64,000 nucleotides of DNA from Pseudomonas putida (GTDB taxonomy: Bacteria; Pseudomonadota; Gammaproteobacteria; Pseudomonadales; Pseudomonadaceae), in assembly GCF_001976065.1 (NCBI RefSeq), contig NZ_MNAH01000004.1:498519-562518 (forward strand). Reading direction: 5' to 3'. The position numbers and the translations under genes are program-made. Numbering within the stretch: the first letter of the stretch is position 1; every line of letters starts with the position of its first letter. Shown here one piece after another: positions 36,137 to 45,046 of the stretch. The notes under the pieces were generated by a model, which searched no databases, was not told the DNA's origin, and saw nothing but the letters and a program-made list of their open reading frames with translations.

Positions 36137-38320
36137 ATGCGCGATGATCTCTCCCTTCTGCTGAACTCCCTCAACGATGCCCAACGCCAGGCCGTAGCTG
36201 CCCCCGTGGGTCGTCAGTTGGTCCTGGCCGGTGCTGGTTCCGGTAAAACCCGAGTGCTGGTGCACCGTATCGCCTGGTTGATCCAGGTCGAAAACGCCTC
36301 GCCCCACTCCATCCTGTCGGTGACCTTCACCAACAAGGCTGCGGCCGAGATGCGCCATCGCATCGAGCAGTTGATGGGTATCAACCCGGCCGGCATGTGG
36401 GTCGGCACCTTCCACGGCCTGGCGCACCGCTTGCTGCGGGCGCACTGGCAGGAAGCAGGCTTGAGCCAGACCTTCCAGATTCTCGATAGCGACGACCAGC
36501 AACGCCTGGTCAAGCGGGTGATCCGCGAGCTCGGCCTGGACGAACAACGCTGGCCCGCCCGCCAGGCCCAATGGTTCATCAACGGGCAGAAAGACGAAGG
36601 CCTGCGCCCTCAGCACATTCAAGCCAGCGGCGATCTGTTCCTGGCGACCATGCGCAGCATCTATGAGGCCTACGAGGCGGCCTGCCTGCGCGCCGGCGTG
36701 ATCGACTTCTCCGAATTGCTGCTGCGCGCGCTTGACCTGTGGCGCGATCACCCCGGCCTGCTGGCGCACTATCAGAAGCGCTTCCGGCACATCCTGGTGG
36801 ACGAGTTCCAAGACACCAACGCCGTGCAGTACGCCTGGTTGCGCCTGCTGGCCAAAGGTGGCGACAGCCTGATGGTGGTCGGCGACGACGACCAGTCGAT
36901 CTATGGCTGGCGTGGCGCGAAAATCGAGAACATCTACCAGTACTCCGAAGATTTCCCGGACGCCGAAACCATCCGCCTGGAACAGAACTATCGCTCCACC
37001 GCTGGCATCCTCAAGGCCGCCAACGCCTTGATCGCCAACAACACAGGGCGCCTGGGCAAAGAGCTGTGGACCGACGGTGGCGACGGCGAAGCTATCAACC
37101 TGTACGCCGCGTTCAACGAACACGACGAAGCCCGCTACGTTGTCGAAACCATCGAAAGTGCGCTGAAAACTGGCTTGGCTCGCAGCGATATCGCGATTTT
37201 GTACCGCTCCAACGCCCAATCGCGCGTGTTGGAAGAAGCCTTGCTGCGCGAGCGCATTCCCTACCGCATCTACGGCGGCCAACGCTTCTTCGAACGCGCT
37301 GAAATCAAGAACGCCATGGCTTATCTGCGCTTGCTCGAAGGCCGTGGCAACGATGCCGCGCTGGAACGGGTGATCAACGTGCCGGCCCGGGGCATCGGCG
37401 AGAAAACCGTCGAGGCGATCCGCGACCATGCCCGGCACAGCGATGTGTCGATGTGGGAAGCGATGCGTCAGCTGGTGGCCAACAAAGGCGTTACCGGCCG
37501 CGCAGCCAGCGCATTGGGCGCGTTTGTCGAGTTGATCGAGAACCTCGCCGCCAAGTGCATGGAAATGCCGTTGCACCTGATGACCCAGACCGTCATCGAG
37601 CAGTCGGGGCTGATCGCCTACCACGAAGCGGAAAAAGGCGAGAAAGGCCAGGCTCGGGTAGAAAACCTTGAGGAACTGGTCAGCGCCGCGCGCAACTTTG
37701 AAAACAGCGAAGAGGACGAGGACCTGACGCCGCTGGCGGCCTTCCTCGGTCACGCGTCGCTGGAAGCCGGCGATACCCAGGCCGACGAACACGAAGACAG
37801 CATTCAGCTGATGACCCTGCACAGCGCCAAGGGCCTGGAATTCCCCTATGTGTTCCTGGTGGGCATGGAAGAAGGCCTGTTCCCGCACAAGATGAGCCTG
37901 GAAGAGCCAGGCCGTCTTGAGGAAGAGCGTCGCCTGGCCTATGTCGGCATCACTCGGGCCATGCAAAACCTGGTGATGACGTATGCTGAAACCCGACGCT
38001 TGTATGGCAGCGAGACCTACAACAAGGTCTCGCGATTCGTACGCGAAGTGCCCAAGGGCCTGATTCAGGAAGTGCGGCTGTCCAACAGCGTCAGCCGTCC
38101 GTTCGGCGGCAACCAGTCGATGAGCGGCAGCAACCTGTTCAGCGGCAGCGAGATTCCGCAGACCGGCTTCAGCCTGGGCCAGACGGTGCGCCACTCGATC
38201 TTCGGTGACGGCGTGATCCTGAACTTCGAAGGCGCCGGCGCGCAGGCGCGGGTCCAGGTGAATTTCAGCGAAGGCAGCAAGTGGTTGATGCTGGGCTACG
38301 CCAAGCTGGAAGCGATCTGA
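36137..38320 (+). CDS. uvrD: DNA helicase II UvrD
   Basis: A 727-residue superfamily-1A helicase. Motif I is AGAGSGKTRVLVHR, motif Ia VTFTNKAAAEM, motif II VDEFQDTN, motif III VGDDDQSIYGWRGA, motif IV QNYRST, motif V TLHSAKGLEF and motif VI YVGITRA. The C-terminal tail has the UvrD HxxFG-like segment VRHSIFGDGVILNFEG. It unwinds DNA in nucleotide excision and mismatch repair. The length matches E. coli UvrD (720). It is transcribed singly and divergently from the GGDEF/EAL gene. Confidence 0.97.
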   Translation: MRDDLSLLLNSLNDAQRQAVAAPVGRQLVLAGAGSGKTRVLVHRIAWLIQVENASPHSILSVTFTNKAAAEMRHRIEQLMGINPAGMWVGTFHGLAHRLLRAHWQEAGLSQTFQILDSDDQQRLVKRVIRELGLDEQRWPARQAQWFINGQKDEGLRPQHIQASGDLFLATMRSIYEAYEAACLRAGVIDFSELLLRALDLWRDHPGLLAHYQKRFRHILVDEFQDTNAVQYAWLRLLAKGGDSLMVVGDDDQSIYGWRGAKIENIYQYSEDFPDAETIRLEQNYRSTAGILKAANALIANNTGRLGKELWTDGGDGEAINLYAAFNEHDEARYVVETIESALKTGLARSDIAILYRSNAQSRVLEEALLRERIPYRIYGGQRFFERAEIKNAMAYLRLLEGRGNDAALERVINVPARGIGEKTVEAIRDHARHSDVSMWEAMRQLVANKGVTGRAASALGAFVELIENLAAKCMEMPLHLMTQTVIEQSGLIAYHEAEKGEKGQARVENLEELVSAARNFENSEEDEDLTPLAAFLGHASLEAGDTQADEHEDSIQLMTLHSAKGLEFPYVFLVGMEEGLFPHKMSLEEPGRLEEERRLAYVGITRAMQNLVMTYAETRRLYGSETYNKVSRFVREVPKGLIQEVRLSNSVSRPFGGNQSMSGSNLFSGSEIPQTGFSLGQTVRHSIFGDGVILNFEGAGAQARVQVNFSEGSKWLMLGYAKLEAI

Positions 38321-38330
38321 CGGCTGGAAA

Positions 38331-38384
38331 ATCGCAAGCTTCGCCAGCGCCTAAACTGTAGGGACTGGCGAAGCCTGCGATCCT
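38331..38384 (+). terminator. Hairpin after uvrD
   Basis: ATCGCA-AGCTTCGCCAG pairs with CTGGCGAAGC-CTGCGAT, with a 17-base loop; the T run after it is weak. It is related to the GATCGCAGC repeat family. Confidence 0.6.
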
Positions 38385-38589
38385 TTACACGGCCACGCTG
38401 GACCCAAATACATCCTTTCCTACAGAACTTATCTACTTCTCCTACAGACCAAAGTTAACAGGCCCTATTGCGCTGACTGAAGCTGAATGAAACCTGTCAG
38501 GCAAAAGCCGGAAACACTCTGCCGCTAGCCAGTAACACTTCAGCTGTGCAACATGGCGCGCGTGCCTTCCACAAATGGGAATTCCCTTT

Positions 38590-39471
38590 ATGAAACGTTT
38601 TCTTAGCATCGCCATGGCGTTGTGCATCGGCCTGACGATGAGCCTCGACGCCAATGCCGCCAAGCGCTTTGGTGGTGGCAAAAGCGCAGGCGCTGCGCCG
38701 ACACATCAAACCAGCCAGATGGCTCCTTCTTCTCCAGGCATGGGCGGCGCCGCAGCGACCGCTGGTGCAGCCGGTGCCGCTGGCGCCGCAGCGAAGGCCG
38801 GTGGCGCTTCGCGCTGGCTCGGCCCTCTGGCCGGCATCGCCGCCGGTGGCCTGCTGGCGTCCATGTTCATGGGCGACGGCTTCCAGGGCATGCAGATCTT
38901 CGACATCCTGATCATGGCCGTCATCGCGTTCCTGGTCTTCCGTTTCATCGCCGCCCGTCGTCGCAAGCAGCAGGAGCACATGGCTCCGGCAGGCTACGCA
39001 CCACCTATGCAGCGTGAAGCATTCGAACAGAAGCCTGCTGGCGGTTCGATCTTCGGCGGTTCGGCTGCACCGGTTACCGCTCGTCCGGTCATCAACGCAC
39101 CGGCCTGGTTCAATGAAAAGAACTTCATTGAAGCGGCCCGTAACCACTTCCAGTCCCTGCAACAGCACTGGGACGCCAACGAAATGGACAAGATCGCCGA
39201 GTTCGTGACCCCGCAGATGCTGGAGTTCCTCAAGCGCGAACGCGCCGACCTGGGTGATGGCTTCCAGGCCACCTACATCGATAACCTCGTTGTGCAACTG
39301 GACGGTGTGGATGATCGCGCCGACAAGACCATCGCCACCCTGACCTTCAGTGGCGTGTCGAAAACCTCGCGTTTCGACCAGGGCGAAGTGTTCAGCGAAA
39401 GCTGGAACATGGAACGTGCACAGGGCGAGAACCAGCCTTGGCTGGTGGCCGGTATCCGCCAGAACGGCTGA
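38590..39471 (+). CDS. Tim44-like membrane protein
   Basis: A 293-residue exported or membrane protein. The signal-like start MKRFLSIAMALCIGLTMSL is followed by an Ala/Gly-rich low-complexity stretch (about 30-75), two hydrophobic helices (about 80-120; GPLAGIAAGGLLASMFMG and IFDILIMAVIAFLVFRFI) and a C-terminal Tim44/MRPL45-type domain (about 165-290; PAWFNEKNFIEAARNHFQSL). The bacterial role of this domain is unknown; it may bind membrane lipids or partner proteins. A strong terminator follows. Confidence 0.88.
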   Translation: MKRFLSIAMALCIGLTMSLDANAAKRFGGGKSAGAAPTHQTSQMAPSSPGMGGAAATAGAAGAAGAAAKAGGASRWLGPLAGIAAGGLLASMFMGDGFQGMQIFDILIMAVIAFLVFRFIAARRRKQQEHMAPAGYAPPMQREAFEQKPAGGSIFGGSAAPVTARPVINAPAWFNEKNFIEAARNHFQSLQQHWDANEMDKIAEFVTPQMLEFLKRERADLGDGFQATYIDNLVVQLDGVDDRADKTIATLTFSGVSKTSRFDQGEVFSESWNMERAQGENQPWLVAGIRQNG

Positions 39472-39501
39472 TCACCCTCCACGCTTCACTTGCTGTAATA
39501 A

Positions 39502-39527
39502 AAAACCCCAGCCTCGGCTGGGGTTTT
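39502..39527. terminator. Terminator after the Tim44-like gene
   Basis: CCCCAGCC pairs with GGCTGGGG around a TC loop, with A and T runs on either side. Confidence 0.92.
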
Positions 39528-39610
39528 CTATTTCGCGGTTGCATCTATAGCGAGCTACTGTATAAACCGCCCCATATAAACCGCGCCATACAAGCAAGAG
39601 GATCCCGGAC

Positions 39611-40018
39611 GTGGAAGAAATCATCGAACAACTGCGTGAAGCCAACGAGCCGGTACCGGTCCCCTTGGAGTTGCCCGACGAAGACCTGCTGGTCGAGATC
39701 GAAGAACAACTGTTCATCGATATTCCATTCGTCTTCAGGGAGTTCCTGCTGACCGTCAGCGACGTGGTCTATGGCAGCCTGGAGCCGGTCACCGTCACTG
39801 ACCCGCAATCCCACACCTACCTGCCGGACGTTGCCGCCAACGCCTGGGATGCAGGCGTAGATCGCAGCCTGATTCCAATCTGCCAGGACGGCGACGACTA
39901 CTACTGCGTCGAAGAAGACGGCACCGTCGTGCTCTGGCAGGCCGAAGAAGAACTGATCGCCGAAGAAACCTGGGAGTCGGTATGGCACTGGGCGCGGGAC
40001 GTCTGGCTGGAAAGCTGA
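39611..40018 (+). CDS. SMI1/KNR4-family protein
   Basis: A 135-residue acidic protein with the SMI1/KNR4 fold. Its markers are LPDEDLLVEIEEQLFIDIPFVFREFLL, LIPICQDGDDYYCVEEDGTVVLW and a final Trp-rich helix. Many family members are toxin immunity proteins, but no toxin gene is nearby, so this one may have another binding role. It starts at GTG 39611. It converges with the antiporter gene, leaving 21 bases between them. Confidence 0.8.
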   Translation: MEEIIEQLREANEPVPVPLELPDEDLLVEIEEQLFIDIPFVFREFLLTVSDVVYGSLEPVTVTDPQSHTYLPDVAANAWDAGVDRSLIPICQDGDDYYCVEEDGTVVLWQAEEELIAEETWESVWHWARDVWLES

Positions 40019-40039
40019 GCCTGCCGACGCCCCACCTGC

Positions 40040-41803
40040 TCAATGCCCCGGCGAATCCTTGTGGTTTTCCAGGGTATCGAGCAAGGCCACCTGCATCCGT
40101 GTATGCACGCGGATGAACCAGCGCCACAGCAACGCCGCTACGGCGGCCGCGACGACGGCGATCAGGACCAGCAACTTGTTGGTCGGCAAGATACTGGCCG
40201 ACAAGGCTGCCAACAGCAGGAAAATCACCAGCAGCGACAGGATCGGGATCACTTCGGAGATCACCCGGCGCACTCGCTGCGTGTGACGGCCCGCCATCTC
40301 CGGTTTGACGCCCATTTCCGCCAGCAACATCGACAATGCCTTGAGCTTGCGATACGCGGCAATCAGGAATGGCAGCGACAACAGCAGCGCCCCACCCCAG
40401 ATCAACGCTTTCTGCCAGCTCGGGTCGCTGATCCAGCCTTGCAAGTAAGTGGATATGCCTTCGGCGAAGTAGGCGCCGGAAAAGAAGATCGCGATCACCA
40501 GCGCCAGATTGACCCCCACCTGCAGCAAGATCCGCCGAATCATCGATGCCAGCAATGCGCCCTGCCCTTGCGGCTGGATGCTGCGCAGCCATTCGCCGTA
40601 CATGCCCAGCACTCGACCCAGTCGTTGTGGCATCACCGCGGCCAGCTTGATCGACAACGGGTCCGCTGCCCGGATCAGATAGGGCGTCAGCAACGTGGTG
40701 ATCACTGAAACCGCCACGGCCACCGGATAAAGAAAGTTACTGGTGACCTGCAGGGTCATGCCCAACGAAGCGATGATGAATGAGAATTCGCCAATCTGTG
40801 AAAGCCCCATGCCGACGCGCAGAGAGGTACGTCCGTCGTTGCCGGCGATAAAGGCGCCAAGGCCACAGGACAGCATCTTGCCCAGCACTACCGCCACGGT
40901 GATCACCGCAATGGGCCAGGCGTATTGCAGCAGGATCATCGGATCGAGCATCAGGCCGATGGCGACGAAGAAAATCGCACTGAACAGGTCGCGAACCGGT
41001 TCGATCAGGCGCTCGATTTTGAGTAACTGCCGGGACTCAGCCATGATCGCGCCAATCAGGAACGCACCAAGCACCATGCTGTACTCAAGCTTGACCACCA
41101 GCAGGCAGAAGCCAAAACACAGGCCCAGCACGGTGATCAGCAGCATTTCATTGCTTTCGAACTTGGCCACGTAGGCCAGCAGGCGCGGTACCAGCAGGAT
41201 ACCAATGACCAGCGCGACGATCATGAACAGCGAAAGCTTGCCGACGGTGGAGAACACCTCACCCGAACTGACCGTGCCGCTGACCGCGATGCTCGACAGC
41301 AAGGCGATGATGCCGATACCCAGGATGTCTTCGACGATCAGTACGCCAAAGATCAACTGCGCGAAGCGCTGGTTTTTCATCTTCAGGTCATTGAGCGCCT
41401 TGACGATGATGGTGGTCGAGGAAATGGCCAGGATCGCCCCGAGAAACAGCGAGTCCATGGTGTTCCAATCGAACCAGCGACCAATTTCGTAGCCGATCCA
41501 GATCATCAGGACAATTTCGAGGAATGCCGCGATGAACGCCGTGGCGCCGACCTTGAACAACTTGCGCAGGCTGAACTCCAGGCCCAGGCAGAACATCAGG
41601 AAAATCACCCCCAGTTCAGCCAGGGTCTTGATGGTTTCTTCGTCGTGGATCAGGCCGAACGGTGGTGTGTGCGGGCCAATGATGAAACCCGCCACGATGT
41701 AACCCAACACCACCGGTTGCTTCAGACGATGGAAAAGCACGGTCACCACGCCTGCAACCAACATGATCACTGCCAAATCCTGAATAAAGCTGATGGCATG
41801 CAT
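40040..41803 (-). CDS. CPA2 cation:proton antiporter (KefB-like, no RCK domain)
   Basis: A 587-residue membrane antiporter. The Na/H exchanger domain covers about residues 5-375, with VVLGYIVAGFIIGP, LGVIFLMFCLGLEFSL and the pore region FGVLIVEDILGIGIIALLSS. Unlike KefB or YbaL it lacks a TrkA-N (RCK) nucleotide-binding domain. Instead the C-terminus adds about four hydrophobic helices and a short charged tail. It probably exchanges potassium or sodium for protons. AAGGAG lies upstream of the ATG. Confidence 0.9.
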   Translation of the reverse strand: MHAISFIQDLAVIMLVAGVVTVLFHRLKQPVVLGYIVAGFIIGPHTPPFGLIHDEETIKTLAELGVIFLMFCLGLEFSLRKLFKVGATAFIAAFLEIVLMIWIGYEIGRWFDWNTMDSLFLGAILAISSTTIIVKALNDLKMKNQRFAQLIFGVLIVEDILGIGIIALLSSIAVSGTVSSGEVFSTVGKLSLFMIVALVIGILLVPRLLAYVAKFESNEMLLITVLGLCFGFCLLVVKLEYSMVLGAFLIGAIMAESRQLLKIERLIEPVRDLFSAIFFVAIGLMLDPMILLQYAWPIAVITVAVVLGKMLSCGLGAFIAGNDGRTSLRVGMGLSQIGEFSFIIASLGMTLQVTSNFLYPVAVAVSVITTLLTPYLIRAADPLSIKLAAVMPQRLGRVLGMYGEWLRSIQPQGQGALLASMIRRILLQVGVNLALVIAIFFSGAYFAEGISTYLQGWISDPSWQKALIWGGALLLSLPFLIAAYRKLKALSMLLAEMGVKPEMAGRHTQRVRRVISEVIPILSLLVIFLLLAALSASILPTNKLLVLIAVVAAAVAALLWRWFIRVHTRMQVALLDTLENHKDSPGH

Positions 41804-42044
41804 GGCGTGGGGCTCCTTGGGGTGACATGGCGCTTTTCGTGTAGGAATTTTCCCTTGGGTCTGGGCTTTTGCAGGGTAACACCGCGACTACGGGCGCAAA
41901 GGCGGTGCAATATATGGAAACAGATCGATTGGGCGTGACGGCGGCCGCCCGCGCGGCGTCCCGATAACTGTTGGTTTGAAAAAAACCGCTGAAGCGCCCG
42001 CAGAGGTGCGTCCCTCAAACCTTGCCTTGACCCGTGAGAACGCT

Positions 42045-42527
42045 ATGGAACCCGGAAACGCCCAGCTGTCGATGACAGTATTGATGACCCCCGACATGGC
42101 CAATTTCTCTGGCAACGTGCACGGCGGCACCCTGCTCAAATACCTCGACGAAGTGGCTTACGCCTGCGCCAGCCGCTATGCCGGCCGCTACGTGGTGACC
42201 CTGTCGGTGGACCAGGTGATTTTCCGTGAGCCGATCCATGTCGGCGAACTGGTGACCTTCCTTGCATCGGTCAACTACACCGGCAACACCTCCATGGAGG
42301 TGGGCATCAAGGTGGTGACCGAGAATATCCGTGAGCGCTCGGTGCGCCATACCAACAGCTGCTTCTTCACCATGGTCGCGGTGGATGACCAGCGCAAGCC
42401 TGCCCCGGTGCCACCGCTGCAACCCGTAAACAGTGAAGACAAGCGCCGCTACATGCAGGCCCAGCAACGTCGTCAGATTCGTCAGGAGCTGGAAAAGCGC
42501 TATCAGGAAATCAAGGGCGACGCGTAA
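42045..42527 (+). CDS. Acyl-CoA thioesterase (hotdog, long form)
   Basis: A 160-residue hotdog thioesterase. It has the catalytic block MANFSGNVHGGTLLKYLDEVAYACA and VVTLSVDQVIFREPIHVGELVTF, followed by a charged C-terminal helix (DKRRYMQAQQRRQIRQELEK). It hydrolyses acyl-CoA esters. ATG 42045 (MEPGNAQLSM) was chosen over longer in-frame starts because it fits the family. The tail distinguishes it from the shorter YciA-like protein at 22968. Confidence 0.9.
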   Translation: MEPGNAQLSMTVLMTPDMANFSGNVHGGTLLKYLDEVAYACASRYAGRYVVTLSVDQVIFREPIHVGELVTFLASVNYTGNTSMEVGIKVVTENIRERSVRHTNSCFFTMVAVDDQRKPAPVPPLQPVNSEDKRRYMQAQQRRQIRQELEKRYQEIKGDA

Positions 42528-42532
42528 GGCAA

Positions 42533-42578
42533 GAGACCGCAGCTTCCTGTAGGGACTGCCGAAGGCTGCGATCTTTTC
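42533..42578. terminator. Terminator between the thioesterase and pdxY genes
   Basis: GACCGCAGC pairs, with one G-T pair, with GCTGCGATC; inner arms and a TTTT tail follow. It belongs to the GATCGCAGC repeat family and serves two convergent genes. Confidence 0.75.
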
Positions 42579-42590
42579 GCCATAACCGGA

Positions 42591-43463
42591 TCACAAACTG
42601 ATCGGCGTCGCCTCGAACCGCACCCGCGGATGGGCGATCCGGTCCTGAGCCCGAACCAGTTCCAGCTCATAGCTGGCGCACGCCTGGGTTTCCAGCAACA
42701 CCTCATGCACCGCCGACGCAGCGAATTCGAATGCCGCCACCAGGCTGTCACCCAGCAGGACGCGAGCCAGGAACAACCCGGACGTCAGGTCGCCAACACC
42801 CACCGGCTGACGCGGAAACGCCAGCAGCGGACGCTGCAGATGCCAGCTGCCTTCGGCCGACACCAGCAACATCTCAAAGACATCGGCCTTTTTGCCGGGA
42901 TAGTCCAGGTGCTTGATCAGCACCGCCTTCGGTCCACGTGCCAGCAGCGCACGCGCCATCGCCAGACAATCGAACAGCGACTGCGGCTTGCGCCCCGAGA
43001 AGCTGTCGAGCTCCAGTTGATTGGGGCACATGAAGTCGGCCACGCTGGCGGCCTCCTCCAGCAGGAAATCACTGACTTCCGCCGGCACGCTGCAACCCTT
43101 CTCCGGATGACCCATCACCGGGTCACACAGGTACAGCGCCTTGGGGTTGATCGACTTGATTTTCTCCACACCCGTCAGTATCGCCCGGCCCTGGGCCGCA
43201 CTGCCGAGGTAGCCGGACAGCACCGCATCGCAGTTGCCCAGCTCGCCAATGGCCGCGATACCATCGACAAGATCGGGAATCTGGTGCGGCGCCAGCACAT
43301 CACCGGCCCACTGGCCGTATTGGGTGTGGTTGGAGAACTGCACCGTGTTGAGCGGCCAGACATTCACCCCGACCCGCTGCATCGGGAAAACCGCGGCACT
43401 GTTGCCGGCGTGACCGAACACCACGTGGGATTGGATAGCGAGCAGATGGGGCGTACGTTTCAT
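42591..43463 (-). CDS. pdxY: Pyridoxal kinase PdxY
   Basis: A 290-residue ribokinase-family enzyme that phosphorylates pyridoxal for the vitamin B6 salvage pathway. The start MKRTPHLLAIQSHVVFGHAG contains the substrate-binding Ser, and the anion-hole motif near the C-terminus reads PVGVGDLTSGLFLARVL with the catalytic Asp. The length equals E. coli PdxY (287). It is divergent from the DUF3301 gene. Confidence 0.95.
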   Translation of the reverse strand: MKRTPHLLAIQSHVVFGHAGNSAAVFPMQRVGVNVWPLNTVQFSNHTQYGQWAGDVLAPHQIPDLVDGIAAIGELGNCDAVLSGYLGSAAQGRAILTGVEKIKSINPKALYLCDPVMGHPEKGCSVPAEVSDFLLEEAASVADFMCPNQLELDSFSGRKPQSLFDCLAMARALLARGPKAVLIKHLDYPGKKADVFEMLLVSAEGSWHLQRPLLAFPRQPVGVGDLTSGLFLARVLLGDSLVAAFEFAASAVHEVLLETQACASYELELVRAQDRIAHPRVRFEATPISL

Positions 43464-43583
43464 GCGGTGAGTTATCCGTAAAACGATTGAAATTCAAGCC
43501 GCGCAGTATGCGACTAAACACAGCCTGTACGACAGACCGGCGACACAGTTAAGCTGACACTATCTTGTTGGAGCACCCTGTTG

Positions 43584-43997
43584 ATGCTGACCCTTGGAAA
43601 TATTTTAGTGCTGATGCTTTTCGCCACCGCGGGTGCCTGGCTGTGGCACAACCATGGCTTGCGCGAACACGCACTGGAGCGGGTAAAGCAGCATTGCGGC
43701 AAGCTCGGGATCGAGCTGCTGGATGGCAACGTGGCATTGAAAAAAATCGCGTTCATCAAGGATGCCAATGGTCGGCGACGATTGGCCCGTGTGTATAACT
43801 TCGAATTCACCGTGACCGGCGAGACCCGCCACAACGGGACCATCACCCAATTCGGCCCCCACAGCGCACAGATCGAACTGGCACCTTATCCCGTGCCATT
43901 CGACGACACCCCCACCGTGGTGGATGTGGTCAAGCCGCGTGCCGAGGTGATCGAGCTGAGCCAGTGGCGACAGGAGCACACCAAGTGGCGGCCTTGA
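43584..43997 (+). CDS. DUF3301 membrane-anchored protein
   Basis: A 137-residue protein. One N-terminal helix (MLTLGNILVLMLFATAGAWLW) is followed by a soluble domain with the DUF3301 features ALERVKQHCGKLGIELLDGNVAL and RVYNFEFTVTGETRHNGTI. It is probably anchored in the inner membrane; its function is unknown. GGAG lies upstream of the ATG. A hairpin with a T run follows. Confidence 0.85.
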   Translation: MLTLGNILVLMLFATAGAWLWHNHGLREHALERVKQHCGKLGIELLDGNVALKKIAFIKDANGRRRLARVYNFEFTVTGETRHNGTITQFGPHSAQIELAPYPVPFDDTPTVVDVVKPRAEVIELSQWRQEHTKWRP

Positions 43998-44017
43998 ATC
44001 AACAGATCCCGCGCCCC

Positions 44018-44050
44018 CTGTAGGAGCTGCCGAAGGCTGCGATCTTTTTG
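44018..44050 (+). terminator. Putative terminator after the DUF3301 gene
   Basis: A single copy of the CTGTAGGAGCTGCCGAAGG...GCGATC repeat can form a short hairpin and ends in TTTTT. It lies between convergent genes. Confidence 0.55.
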
Positions 44051-44054
44051 ATGT

Positions 44055-45020
44055 TCACCCCAACCGACACCCCGCCAGACCCCGTTGCAGCATCTCGACA
44101 TCCTGCAACCCACCAAAAATCAGTTCAATCCGCGAATCCTGCCGCCATTCGCTGGGCCGCCACGCCAGCACCGCGTTATCCAGCGCATTCGCCGACACCC
44201 CCCCCCCGGGGCTGTGGATAACCATCTTCGCCCGCCGCCAGTCAAGGCCAGCGAGCCAGCGTACGAGCCTGTCTGTATCAAAGGCCTGGCTCGGATGCCA
44301 GCGCCAGCCAATGCTCCAGCCGCCATCCTGCTCCTGACTCAGGCAGATCGGCAGTGCCGGATCAGTCCAGATCGCCGGCAACTGCGCCAGCCCCTTGGGT
44401 GCCACAAAGTTATCCACACCCGCCTCAGCCCGCGCGCCCAGGCCCGGCAATTGGCTCAATGGCATGGCCGCCTGGTGCGACCAGTACAGCGGGCGCTCCG
44501 GCAATTGCGCGGCAAGTCGCTGACGGGCGACGTCATCAAGGTGTTCCGACTTGTTCATCAGCAACAGACCGGCGCCCTCCAGCGCGTCCTGTTGCGCCGC
44601 CGGTAGCGGCTTGCCAGCGGCAAGCGCCTGGGCGTCCAGTACCAGAACGCAGGGTTGGACGCTCAGGACACCTTGCCACGGTGCTTCCCGCAACTGCCTG
44701 AGCAACTGCACCGGATGCCCCAACCCGGACGGCTCGATGAACAGTCGATCCGGTCGCGCCTTGCGCAGCAAACGACCAAGACCGACCTGAAACGGCGCAC
44801 CGTTGACACAACACAAACAGCCCCCGGCCACTTCACCCAGTGCGATACCATCGGCATCACGGGTCAGCAACGCGGCATCGATACCGATCTGACCGAATTC
44901 GTTGATCAACACCGCCCAGCGCTCGCCAGCGGGCCGTTGTGCCAGCAGGTGCCTGATCAGGCTGGTCTTGCCGGCTCCCAATGGCCCGGCGATGACATGG
45001 GTGGGTATGTTCTGCAACAT
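44055..45020 (-). CDS. COG0523/CobW-family GTPase (second paralogue)
   Basis: A 321-residue G3E GTPase. Walker A is AGPLGAGKTS (residues 11-20), the metal-binding motif is GGCLCC (Cys 68, 70, 71), and the guanine-specificity motif is LLLMNKSEHL. A CobW C-terminal domain ends RIELIFGG. Such proteins insert or chaperone metals, often zinc. No Zur box is seen upstream. The coding sequence holds a ten-base G homopolymer (44198-44207 on the minus strand), encoding SPGGG, that could slip. Two perfect DnaA-box sequences also lie inside it. Confidence 0.9.
   Translation of the reverse strand: MLQNIPTHVIAGPLGAGKTSLIRHLLAQRPAGERWAVLINEFGQIGIDAALLTRDADGIALGEVAGGCLCCVNGAPFQVGLGRLLRKARPDRLFIEPSGLGHPVQLLRQLREAPWQGVLSVQPCVLVLDAQALAAGKPLPAAQQDALEGAGLLLMNKSEHLDDVARQRLAAQLPERPLYWSHQAAMPLSQLPGLGARAEAGVDNFVAPKGLAQLPAIWTDPALPICLSQEQDGGWSIGWRWHPSQAFDTDRLVRWLAGLDWRRAKMVIHSPGGGVSANALDNAVLAWRPSEWRQDSRIELIFGGLQDVEMLQRGLAGCRLG
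44198..44207 (-). repeat. Poly-G(10) tract inside a COG0523 gene
   Basis: Ten C in a row on the plus strand, directly followed by GGGG, lie inside the reading frame at about residues 270-274. Runs of this length are prone to slippage. Confidence 0.9.
44213..44418. other. Two consensus DnaA boxes in opposite orientation
   Basis: TGTGGATAA at 44213-44221 and TTATCCACA at 44410-44418 both match the consensus DnaA box exactly. They lie inside a coding sequence, 190 bases apart, so they may be chance or a small DnaA-titrating site. Confidence 0.4.
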
Positions 45021-45046
45021 GATCGAGAATGTCTGAGGAGTTCAGG

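Noticed and set aside
35897..38194. A 765-codon open frame opposite uvrD
   Set aside because: It is antisense to all helicase motifs of UvrD; low-complexity composition and no recognisable domain.
39611..40018. SMI1/KNR4 gene as part of a toxin-immunity system
   Set aside because: No toxin or secretion-effector gene is adjacent; the neighbours are a Tim44-like protein and an antiporter.
43411..43440. A CCACGTGG-containing sequence as a third parS site
   Set aside because: Only the central eight bases match; the outer arms do not, and it lies within pdxY codons.
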